A stretch of DNA of 64,000 nt from Pseudo-nitzschia pungens (Eukaryota > Bacillariophyta > Bacillariophyceae > Bacillariales > Bacillariaceae). The position numbers were made by a program, and so were the translations under genes. Where the stretch lies: the NCBI GenBank assembly GCA_037355855.1, contig CM074765.1, positions 930,001 to 994,000 of the forward strand, written 5' to 3'. Of the stretch, positions 56,275-64,000 are shown one piece after another. Numbering within the stretch: position 1 is the stretch's first letter; the number at the start of each line of letters is the position of its first letter. The notes beneath the pieces are model-generated. The model had not been told where the DNA came from. It saw only the letters and a program-made list of their open reading frames with translations, and did no database searches.

Positions 56275-58168
56275 ATGGGAACGTCAAAAATGTCTAACAA
56301 AAGCGGTTCTTTGCCAACAAGAACTTATTACAGTCGAGCGAAAGCTGCAAATCAATACAAAAGTTGTAACCGACCCGATTCCACTCGGCGTAAGCAGAAG
56401 ACACAGGATGACAATTCAAAGACACAGGACGACAACTCAAAGAATGACAATTCAAAGAAGAAAGAGGCCCCACTGTATGACATAACTTTTACGAAAAGCG
56501 ACGCAGTCTTTGAATCTTTTTCACACGAGACCATATCACATTTCATGAACGTCGACTTTGTCAAGATCATTGACGATTTCTTTGAGCATGATGCACTGAA
56601 ATTCTACCGCCACGGAATCGAACTTAATGATTTTAGTTTCTGTTTCAAAGGAAGTACCGTATTGGAATCAGATTTTGATGCTCTTACTTCCCTGGTTTCA
56701 TCTGGAACTTCGACTCGAAATGAATGCAGTGCTTGGATAACTTCACCTATTCTGGACCTTGCCTCTTCGTGGACATTTATCGATACATATCATGAGTGGT
56801 TGAGTCTTCCATCATGTTTTTTTTCTTCGCTGACGAGAGGTGACTTTAAGATAGGAGGAGAAACAGATTCATATCTCAATTCTTTGCGACCCTTCGAAAA
56901 ACTTGGGAAAAATCTATTCGATTTCAAGGTCATTGATATCACCGTTTATGAAAAAGATCATTTTTCTCAGGTTTTGTTGTTTAACGTCGGCAAAGTTGGT
57001 ACAAAGGAGTTCAAAGAAGATGATGTACATTTTCCCTTTATGTTGTTTATGAATTCCAAAGGTGAACAACTGTACTCGAACGCAAGTTATCACCGGGGAG
57101 TTAACGTGGCGAGAATACTACGTTCATTCTTAAACAAGTATGGAAGAGCCAAAGGATTCTTTGACAAAAATAAATGCAACCAGAAAAGCCTTCCTCTGGT
57201 CTCGGTTCCTGGTAAGTTGTCTTTTTCGAAGATTTTGCATTCTTTTTTTTTTAATTATTCTTAATTGTTCTTTCTTTTTTGTCATAGTGCCTTTCCAAGA
57301 GAATGGTTGGTCTTGTGGTTATGAATGTCTTCTCAATCGATTTGCCGTCATGTCTGAACGAAAGAACGTCCCAAGTTTCTCCTACGCCTATGTCAAAGCC
57401 GGAGATTTGGAAATTGATCATTACCGCGCACCAGATGATGTGATTATGATTAGGAAAGACCTAGCAAAATTGGTTTTCATTCTTGAACATTTCTGTCGAC
57501 AGTATAGGACTTTGAAACCATCCGTTAAGAAGACAAAAGTCATTGCACCACCTGGTAATGATAAAGTGTCCAATCGAGAATTAAGGCTCTTCGAACGCTG
57601 CCGACTGTATTTCGATGATTCTACTTATTATCAAAAAGGTCAGTTGAAACTACAGGATCAAAGTTTTATCAAGTTTATCAAAAGTTTCAAAAAAAAGCGT
57701 AATCGGTCCAAAAAGGCAGAAGCATCTAAAGCACAACAAGGACATCGCAGAAAGGCTGAACGTGCACATTCTTTGGAATCATACCATGATGACGCACATC
57801 GTGCCGCTTTGTATCAAATGGGACACCGCATGTTTTGTTATCAATCAACTTGCAGATACAAAAATGAATTCGCAAATGTGAACACTCCAAGAACACATTG
57901 TTTTGGAGTTGTATTTAACCCTGTCAATGAATTTCCCGAGCGCAAAGGCGACAGCTTCAATCCAATTCGAAATTTTCCACAACGATTGATAATTGCTTCG
58001 AAACAAGATAAAAATGTGTTGTCGTTGATTTTATCTGATTTGAAAACTAACTCTGAGAAATATGAGATCATTGAGAAAGAAGAAGATCTGGATGTCAAGG
58101 TAATGGGTTCAAGGGCAAAACCCTTAAATGAGTTCCTTAAGAAATCGAAAGGTTCGGAAGAGAATTAA
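56275..58168 (+). CDS. Ulp1/C48-like cysteine protease domain protein
   Basis: Exons 56275-57211 and 57288-58168 (donor GTAAGT, 76-nt T-rich intron, acceptor CATAG) give 605 residues. The N-terminus is basic with a QDDNSKTQDDNSKNDNSK repeat. The middle resembles the C48 peptidase fold of SUMO proteases. His is in ITVYEKDHFSQVLLFNVG (usually HW; here HF), followed by FPFMLFMNSKGEQLY, where the normal acidic D of the YDSL strand is Asn. FLNKYG and VPFQENGWSCGYECLL then supply the oxyanion Gln and the catalytic Cys. The splice joins SVP to VPFQENG exactly at this motif. The C-terminus is very basic (KSFKKKRNRSKKAEASKAQQGHRRKAE) with a later Cys/His segment. In mobile elements such proteases process element proteins or remove SUMO; here the role is unknown. 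Confidence 0.7.
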
Positions 58169-58951
58169 GAAATTGTGATTGTCATTTCCGGACTCCGGTG
58201 GGATCACGACACAGAGATTAATTAAATAAAAAAGGAAATAGTAAATTATGTTTTAATTGTTAAATCGTGAACAATTTTTTACTTATACTATCGCTTTCAT
58301 AACAAAGAACGTTTAACAAACCACCGATATATAAATGTATTTCGTGAATTCAAAGGTTATGGTACATACCATGCAACCACAAAAGAGGTACGTATGTGTT
58401 ATTGTCGTTGAAATAACAAAAGGAAAGGTACGGAGAGTTTTTACTATGAAAAGTACGGAGACATTTTACTATGATTTAGAATTGTGCAAAAATGAACATT
58501 TTCTGATTCGAGTAGAAATAACGTACTTTCAAAAAATATAACTGAAAATAAAACTGATGTCACTTGACGTCACCAGAGGTACGCCAAGAACACGTTAAAT
58601 GTATTTACCTATATCAGCATCCGCGAAACAGTTAGATGTCACTGTATTTAAAAATTGTGCAAAAATGAACTTTTTCTGATCATAGTAGACGAACGGTAAA
58701 CCTAGTACTGTGAATAAAAATGACCACGGGAGAGGTACGGTCAGTCTTACTGCAAATTTGAATTGTGCAAAAATGAACAATTTTAGTTGTGTCCGACGAT
58801 CTGTTTCGGTGTGAAGTTTGCAAACAAAAAACATAACGAGACGACAAACGAAAGACGAAAGACGACGAGTGGTCGACAACACATTGCTATTCCAAACATA
58901 AATCAATAAACTCGTCGCAAATCGTCAAACCAAAATAAATCATATCACACC
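58169..58951. repeat. AT-rich spacer with three TTGTGCAAAAATGAAC motifs
   Basis: Motif copies at 58482-58497, 58655-58670 and 58763-58778, each embedded in (T/A)GAATTGTGCAAAAATGAAC(A/T)TTTT. GGTACGGAGAG or GGTACGGTCAG precedes two of them at a similar distance. The last copy lies about 170 nt before ATG 58952, so a promoter or UTR role for that gene is possible. The ATG within the motif opens no long frame here. Confidence 0.75.
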
Positions 58952-60880
58952 ATGACAAAATCAGATAGAACCTCCCCATTAATTGCCTCGCCAGAGAACA
59001 ACACATCTAAAAAGAGATCGCTGCAAATATCAGAAGACAATGGCAACCAATCGTCAGACGAGCCCGAGCCAAAAAAAAAGAGGCCTCCAAAAGCAACTGG
59101 AGCCACTGCTTACAATCTTGTTTTCGACAAGTTAGATAAGAACAAAGTATTGGATATGATGAACGCAAGAGGAGCCTATTTTTACGCACACAACGTCTAC
59201 AACTCAACAGGGACTTGCGAAACACGTTACTTTCCTTATGTTATTTCGTCAAACATGATGAAATATCTTTGCCCATGCGAACAAGTTTTCACGAATCTCA
59301 GGGCTGCATTCAGGCATACTGGTAATTGTGAAACAATTGAAAACGAGTCAGATCCATTTACAATTCCAGAATATTCGGTTAGAAAGAAGACTCTTCATTT
59401 GAAAATGAACTTGAATCATGCTTCTTTGCTTTGCATTTGTGGACACCGAGCATGTTACAATAAGATGACAACCCATCTCAAGCATTGTCCACATATGGAA
59501 AAATGTCAAAAAGAATATGACAAATCTCCAGAGAAGAAGCTTACAAGCTTTCAAAATAATGGAAAAAGTCACAATGTTGTGTTGGAAGAAGGATTCACAA
59601 ACAGGTGGCAGCTGCAGTGCACAAATTTCGGCGAAACAAAATTTAAGTCATCTGGTCACAGTGGATTCTCTAAATTGGACTTGGGAAGCAATGAACAATG
59701 TGTCTTCTATGTTCCAAATCAAGAAAATACTGAGTTGTTTCAAAAACCGCTTCAATTTGTCGAAAATCTGCAATCCAAAATCATATGCAATTGGGAAAAT
59801 CTCAAGACGTGGATAGAGAAAAAATCAGTTTCCAACAATTCAAATGCAATGACAATTCAGAGCTATCGATATGAATTGAAAATGAGCTTCGACAAAAAGG
59901 AAATGAAATCAGATAAAACATGGAAAGCTTTCACAAGAGAAACATCAATTACACCAGCAGAAATGAGCGAATTATTGGACTTTGTTCAAAAAATTACAAA
60001 AGAGGTTGCACTGAATTCAAACGATGTGGAAAACTGGAATTTTGCAACGCCAAGTTTAATCATTACTACTCAAGACACATGCCAAACAGTTCATCTTGAC
60101 ATTCTTGGTTCAAATCAAAAGCAATTCGGTATGATGTTATCGCCAGGACAAGCTACCACTAAAGTTTACCTTCCTCAGAAAGAAATGGAAAATGAAGTTT
60201 GCTATGACAAAGCTATTGATTTGATTAGAGATGGGATGTTATCCTATCCAGAGATGTCGTGGGCACAGCCCCCAGATGAATTCTTTTCGAGGCTAAAACA
60301 ATTGGACTCAGGGAAAACATCATTCAAACCTGAATATGGGCAGTTGTTCAGAATGATTCATGAAGTAAAGCAGAGACATTCATACAACTTGAAAACAGGG
60401 AAGTTTGAAACCAATGAATTTGATTACAACACCATTCGCTTGCTGAACGCACCTACATTCTCTTTTCTAAAACTGAATGGAGGAATTTGTCATGCTGGGT
60501 CAGGAACAACAAATAACAGTCTCAGAATTCTTCTATTCTGGACGATGAATAAGAGAGATGAAATCGGCGAATATGATTCTGATACCCAAGAAACTGCTTT
60601 GTCAAGAGTTATTGATATTGCAAAAAATGTTTGGCATGATCTCTGTCATGAAGATGACAAGATCTATATGCTTAGTTTGATTTATTTCATGTACACAGTG
60701 TCTGGTAAAGCATATCAAGAAACTGCAAGTGGCACATTTGCAAACATACCGGGCGTCGAGAACACTATTCAAGAGTTCACACAAATAAACAATCTGTTGG
60801 GTGGAACCCCAAAATTTAAAAAGTTGATGGAATTAGCAAACAATAAACAATTATTTCGTCTTCGACGAAGTGACGCATAA
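58952..60880 (+). CDS. 642-residue protein with Cys/His clusters, unknown family
   Basis: Single exon, ATG 58952. The N-terminus is hydrophilic with a nuclear-signal-like EPKKKRPPK. Two potential zinc sites follow: LCPCEQVFTNLRAAFRHTGNCE (about 110-131) and LLCICGHRACYNKMTTHLKHCPH (about 152-174). Both have C-x-C/C...H...C spacing reminiscent of C2H2 fingers. The remaining 450 residues are mixed alpha/beta with no recognised enzyme motif; conserved-looking blocks are TPSLIITTQDTCQTVHLDILG, GICHAGSGTTNNSLRILLFWTM and VWHDLCHEDDKIYML. The HLDILGSNQKQFG stretch suggests a jelly-roll or JmjC/cupin-type fold near 380, but this is a guess. The gene sits between the protease and the 247-residue gene, same strand, with A-ending codons. 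Confidence 0.7.
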   Translation: MTKSDRTSPLIASPENNTSKKRSLQISEDNGNQSSDEPEPKKKRPPKATGATAYNLVFDKLDKNKVLDMMNARGAYFYAHNVYNSTGTCETRYFPYVISSNMMKYLCPCEQVFTNLRAAFRHTGNCETIENESDPFTIPEYSVRKKTLHLKMNLNHASLLCICGHRACYNKMTTHLKHCPHMEKCQKEYDKSPEKKLTSFQNNGKSHNVVLEEGFTNRWQLQCTNFGETKFKSSGHSGFSKLDLGSNEQCVFYVPNQENTELFQKPLQFVENLQSKIICNWENLKTWIEKKSVSNNSNAMTIQSYRYELKMSFDKKEMKSDKTWKAFTRETSITPAEMSELLDFVQKITKEVALNSNDVENWNFATPSLIITTQDTCQTVHLDILGSNQKQFGMMLSPGQATTKVYLPQKEMENEVCYDKAIDLIRDGMLSYPEMSWAQPPDEFFSRLKQLDSGKTSFKPEYGQLFRMIHEVKQRHSYNLKTGKFETNEFDYNTIRLLNAPTFSFLKLNGGICHAGSGTTNNSLRILLFWTMNKRDEIGEYDSDTQETALSRVIDIAKNVWHDLCHEDDKIYMLSLIYFMYTVSGKAYQETASGTFANIPGVENTIQEFTQINNLLGGTPKFKKLMELANNKQLFRLRRSDA

Positions 60881-61548
60881 GTAGAGACAATAATTATGAA
60901 AATGTTGACGTCAATTTGAAAAAGAAAAATTATATTGATTGGTCGTGACAGTTCACCCTAATAATCGAAACATGATAATGTAGATGTCCCACATATAATC
61001 ATACTGTGACGACGACGTTTATAGCATTTTTCATTCTGGTCACAAAAGATACAAACGAGTGGTTCTCACAAAATTGTTCCTGGATGCTCCAACAGTAAGT
61101 AGAATTGGAAACGAGTGGTTCTGATACAACTACAAAGGTAATCATCACACCTTGATATGACATCATTACATTTTATCCAATCAGTATTACGTGAAAAAAA
61201 AAAATAGAACGTGACATTCGAATTGTGAATTTCTAGCCATGGGTTCATTTATCGACGAAGTTCCTGTGTTTGCACATCATTTTCCACGTACGTAATTGAA
61301 ACAAATTTGTGGTTGTAACATCGTGTACGACAATTGCGAATAGGTTTTCTACGACAATTGAATGTAGTTTTTTACCGACCACTCGGAAATTATGTGATGT
61401 ATAAGGTAAAACAACGTGTGTGTTTACGGTGTTCAACGAATTAACGGTATTCAGTCAAGTCTCATTAATTACAATACGAGTACTTGCCCGTTTTGAACAA
61501 TAATTTTTTTGTTTCAAATTGTGTTCATTTTCATCTCCAAATTTAACC
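60881..61548. other. AT-rich spacer, no gene
   Basis: Contains a duplicated GAGTGGTTCT/ACGAGTGGTTCTGATAC (61054-61125) and several short palindromes. No frame is supported on either strand. Confidence 0.55.
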
Positions 61549-62292
61549 ATGGCGCCAGTTAACTCCAAAAACAGTTCTCCTCAAGTCAAGGCTTCTCCAA
61601 GACGAGCGAAAGTTAAGAGAACCCCGGTGGTACGACCAGAAAGAAACTCTAAAAACGTCATCGAAATCTTTCAAGCAGGAGAGGATGGAAGGTTTCTGAT
61701 TGGTGTAATGTTGCAATCCAATGGATATGGTGGATTTTCGAAGCCGATTTTGGACGCCATTACTGTTGGCGACGTTGCTAAGTATCCGAAGATTGGAGAA
61801 GAATTCTTTGATATCAAATGCAAATCCCCGCTTCTCCTTCGCAAGTCTCATGAGCAAGATGTCATCATCAAGAACAATCCAAACAGCAAGTATGGACGCA
61901 TCGCTTTCGTCAGTTATCCCAACTCCGAGAAATATCCAGACATTGACATGAACGTAAAGAAGGAGTTTCGTGATCTTCTTGTCGAGATTTTCTGCAAGGA
62001 ACAACAAAAAAATGCAGAATCCACGTTTGCCCCATTTCAGCCAAGCCATTGCCGTGAACCTGCAGGGATTGCTCCTTTTTCTGCCTTGGACAAGATTTTT
62101 TTGGATGAATCCGTGGATCACATCTTGACTAACTATCATATCCCAGAAGACGCTGAAACTCCCGAAGCGAAGTATCAAATCATCACCAAAACTAAACTTG
62201 ACGACATCTACACTCGTCATTTGGACGGAAAGTTCAGCTTCTACGCCATTAAGTTCGTTGGATACCCTGAAGGACTCAATTACCAAGCTTAA
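61549..62292 (+). CDS. 247-residue protein, unknown family
   Basis: ATG 61549 (AACCATGGC). The first 40 residues are basic and Ser/Pro/Lys-rich (SPQVKASPRRAKVKRTPVVR), suggesting nucleic-acid binding or a nuclear location. Then comes a compact domain with FLIGVMLQSNGYGGFSKPILDAI, EEFFDIKCKSPLLLRKS, KYGRIAFVSYPNSEKYP and a C-terminal FYAIKFVGYPEGLNY. The repeated aromatic/Gly turns look like a small beta-barrel or single-stranded DNA-binding fold. This is a hypothesis only. It lies 685 nt upstream of the Helitron-like gene on the same strand. Confidence 0.65.
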   Translation: MAPVNSKNSSPQVKASPRRAKVKRTPVVRPERNSKNVIEIFQAGEDGRFLIGVMLQSNGYGGFSKPILDAITVGDVAKYPKIGEEFFDIKCKSPLLLRKSHEQDVIIKNNPNSKYGRIAFVSYPNSEKYPDIDMNVKKEFRDLLVEIFCKEQQKNAESTFAPFQPSHCREPAGIAPFSALDKIFLDESVDHILTNYHIPEDAETPEAKYQIITKTKLDDIYTRHLDGKFSFYAIKFVGYPEGLNYQA

Positions 62293-62655
62293 ATAAGTTC
62301 CAATGCGACCGTTGATGACTTAAGGCAATGTTTTGTCTAATATTCAGACTGACTCATTCGAATTTTCATGCAGAACAGCGATCTCTTACTTCAATCCAAA
62401 AATAATTGTCAGTAGAAAAGTGTCATAAAAATAAGAAAACGATTTAACGAAAAGAGAACCCGAATTAATATTGGTGAGTTCCTGCACTTAACAAGTTCAA
62501 CCTTTATTGCGATCGCATACATGTTTTAATCAAGAGAAGAACTACTTTTTTGTTTAATTAGCGTGATCTACGATCACTTTGTTACGCAATTAATTGGAAC
62601 TACGGTATTATGGGCACAACAGGGTTATTGTCAAAATTGTTGAATATGAGTGAGG
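62293..62655. other. spacer upstream of the Helitron-like gene
   Basis: AT-rich, no gene. Leads into the 52-nt tandem repeat. Confidence 0.5.
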
Positions 62656-62759
62656 GTTGCGTGTTAATAAAATTGTGCAAAAATGAATAATTTCGATATC
62701 ACTAAGAGTTGCGTGTTAATAAAATTGTGCAAAAATGAACAAATTTGATAACACTGAGA
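62656..62759. repeat. 52-nt tandem repeat containing TTGTGCAAAAATGAA
   Basis: Two copies with period 52 (62656-62707, 62708-62759): GTTGCGTGTTAATAAAATTG followed by TGCAAAAATGAA(T/C)AA(T/A)TT(C/T)GATA(T/A)CACT. Each contains one copy of the shared spacer motif (62673-62688, 62725-62740). The motif ATG at 62735 opens a 71-codon frame that stops at 62950, in the same frame as the downstream gene. Confidence 0.85.
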
Positions 62760-62977
62760 GTTCTCGTCCAAGTGAAATTGTTCAATTCAAATCGACTTCG
62801 TGTTTAACGAAAAGAAAGCCACACAAGACTACGGGCTATAATAAAAATTGTTCGGAGTCGAAACACTTTTGGAATTGTGTTCGTTCACAGAACATTGTAT
62901 CGCGAAAGAAATTTTCTGATTTTCTTTTTTTTTCTGCAATTGTACCTTGAATTGAAGGACTTAGATCAGAAGCAAAC

Positions 62978-64000
62978 ATGATTGAAGTTGACAACATCAT
63001 TGAAGCATACAAAAAAGCATTCAAGGCAAGAAATAGTCTACTTGCCTGTAACCAAGGGATTATTTCAGCAAAAGTGTGCTGTGTTTGTGATAGGTTTATA
63101 CGACATAATGATGAAAAAAAATTTGAAATTGATTGGCTCGTCCATCCATATGTGAGAAGACATTTTGACAAGACTATGATTGACTGGGACAACGCTCCTG
63201 TAAAATTTGTATCAGAACGTGTTCGAAAGCACGTCCTCAGCCAATACAGACAAAAATGTGTCCCAAACAGAAGAAGAATTAAGGAAGAAAGATACAGTAT
63301 GGACAATTTCATTCTATCTCCACGAACATATGCTGTAAAAACTGGACCAACTGGATCATCTGTGAAATATTTTGGATGTTGCTCTGAATGCTTTAATGGA
63401 ATGAAAAAAATGCAGAAAAATGATGAACTCATGTCTCATCCTCCTACATATGCAATTGCTAATGGTCTGATGAAAGGGTATCCTCCAAAAGAACTACTAG
63501 AGCTGACAGAAACTGAACTAGCACTTATTTCAGACGTCAGACTAAACCACCATTTGTTCTGCTTTCATGGAGGACAGCATCAGATGATAAAAGGTTATCA
63601 TATTCTCAGGAAAAATAACCTTACCTATACAAGTGGAGTTTTCAACTACATGGAGCAAATTGGAAAAAAACAAATTCAAGTTGTGCTTTCTGGGCCATTT
63701 ACACAACAACAGAAAATAAAAATTATGAAAAAGATGGATTTTAACATAACAAGAGCTAAGGCAGCTCTGAATTGGATGAAAAGAAATATCTGGTATCTCA
63801 AGGAAGAAGACATCAATGACACAGCAATAATCTCTCCCATTCTCTTTGACAAAAGCGACACAGTGCAATCAACTAATTCAAACATCGAACAACAATTTGA
63901 AATGATGGTTGTCTTTCCAGATGAACATGCTCCATCAAAACATAATGCAGGTTTTGATACTGATAAAGATCTAAGAGACCATTGCATTGAAGACCTCATT
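62978..64000 (+). CDS. Helitron-type Rep/helicase protein, N-terminal part (DUF6570-like), runs off window
   Basis: Open frame of 341 codons from ATG 62978 to the window edge without a stop. The N-terminus has a zinc-like CCVCDRF and later YFGCCSECFNGM, then the diagnostic block PPTYAIANGLMKGYPPKELLELTETELALISDVR. It continues with FHGGQHQMIKGYHI and VVLSGPFTQQQKIKIMKKM, the region (DUF6570) that precedes the Helitron-like N-terminal domain and PIF1 helicase in Helitron proteins. The HUH nuclease (Rep) and helicase motifs would lie beyond 64000. An in-frame stop at 62948-62950 separates it from the preceding 71-codon frame, so ATG 62978 is taken as the start. A family assignment from this part alone is fairly specific but needs the missing portion. 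Confidence 0.75.
   Translation, partial: MIEVDNIIEAYKKAFKARNSLLACNQGIISAKVCCVCDRFIRHNDEKKFEIDWLVHPYVRRHFDKTMIDWDNAPVKFVSERVRKHVLSQYRQKCVPNRRRIKEERYSMDNFILSPRTYAVKTGPTGSSVKYFGCCSECFNGMKKMQKNDELMSHPPTYAIANGLMKGYPPKELLELTETELALISDVRLNHHLFCFHGGQHQMIKGYHILRKNNLTYTSGVFNYMEQIGKKQIQVVLSGPFTQQQKIKIMKKMDFNITRAKAALNWMKRNIWYLKEEDINDTAIISPILFDKSDTVQSTNSNIEQQFEMMVVFPDEHAPSKHNAGFDTDKDLRDHCIEDLI

Larger units (their letters stand above)
55250..64000 (+). mobile_element. putative large Helitron-like element or cargo-bearing insertion (right end outside window)
   Basis: Delimited only by composition and content. It has AT-rich, A-ending codon usage, four genes all on the plus strand, a recurring spacer motif, a Ulp1-like protease and a Helitron-type Rep/helicase N-terminus at the right side. 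No terminal TC...CTRR signature or target duplication could be verified; the left boundary is approximate and the right one is not visible. Alternatives are an endogenised large-virus fragment or an ordinary AT-rich host segment carrying a Helitron only at its right end. Confidence 0.45.

Overview
The window looks like nuclear DNA of a diatom (a photosynthetic stramenopile). Many predicted proteins start with a signal peptide followed by the diatom plastid-targeting junction (AXA|F, 'ASAFAP-like'): TASA|FSSAP, TAA|FSIRP, AAA|FLAP, VEA|FVLP, VES|FVFR, VFA|FLPS. Genes are compact with zero to two short GT-AG introns. Plastid genes typical of the red-plastid lineage are present (Ycf36/CGLD27, Tic20, EngB), and there is a copia-type retroelement. 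I cannot name the species.

Layout. 1-1959 has no supportable gene. 1960-3949 is a PITALRE-type CDK. 4885-6308 (-) is CGLD27/Ycf36. 7459-9541 is a GC-rich RNase Z whose reading frame is broken by single-base shifts. 9769-11400 (-) is an organellar EngB GTPase, and 12038-13246 a plastid FKBP. 13951-14640 (-) is a WW plus CD225-like membrane protein. 16192-17486 (-) is a plastid protein with three RRMs. A tRNA-Pro(AGG) lies at 17882-17953. 19355-20171 (-) is a PAP/fibrillin-like plastid protein with one frame break. 21063-22157 is a secreted repeat protein, 23592-24570 a nucleoredoxin-like protein with a C-terminal anchor, and 24875-25744 (-) a membrane protein.

A copia-type element, broken inside reverse transcriptase, occupies about 27.0-31.1 kb. 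It is followed by an alpha/beta hydrolase (31533), a mitochondrial peroxiredoxin-5 (33292-34043, -), an EF-hand/Tic20 fusion (35165), a SAMHD1-like dNTPase (38387-40656), a SulP transporter (41753-43370), a leucine-rich-repeat protein (44245), a plastid SET-domain methyltransferase (46810) and a membrane/ankyrin protein (48440-49804, -). At 50388-51468 there is a non-autonomous Mutator-like element with long terminal inverted repeats and an 11-bp target duplication. Beside it, 51743-51986 is a dense palindrome array. Then come a 312-residue ORF of unknown family (52939-53877, -) and a small plastid membrane protein (54311-55036).

From about 55.2 kb to the window end the base composition turns AT-rich and the gene style changes. 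There are four genes on one strand: a Ulp1/C48-like cysteine protease (one intron), a 642-residue protein with Cys/His clusters, a 247-residue unknown, and the open-ended start of a Helitron-type Rep/helicase protein with a DUF6570-like N-terminal region. Gene-proximal spacers carry a recurring motif, TTGTGCAAAAATGAAY. I interpret this segment as a large Helitron-like element with cargo, or another large mobile insertion. It is the most unusual part of the window.

Functionally, most host genes are housekeeping. Plastid import, ribosome assembly, RNA binding, protein folding and protein methylation are all represented, with no sign of co-transcription. Intron boundaries were placed by hand from GT-AG sites and frame continuity.
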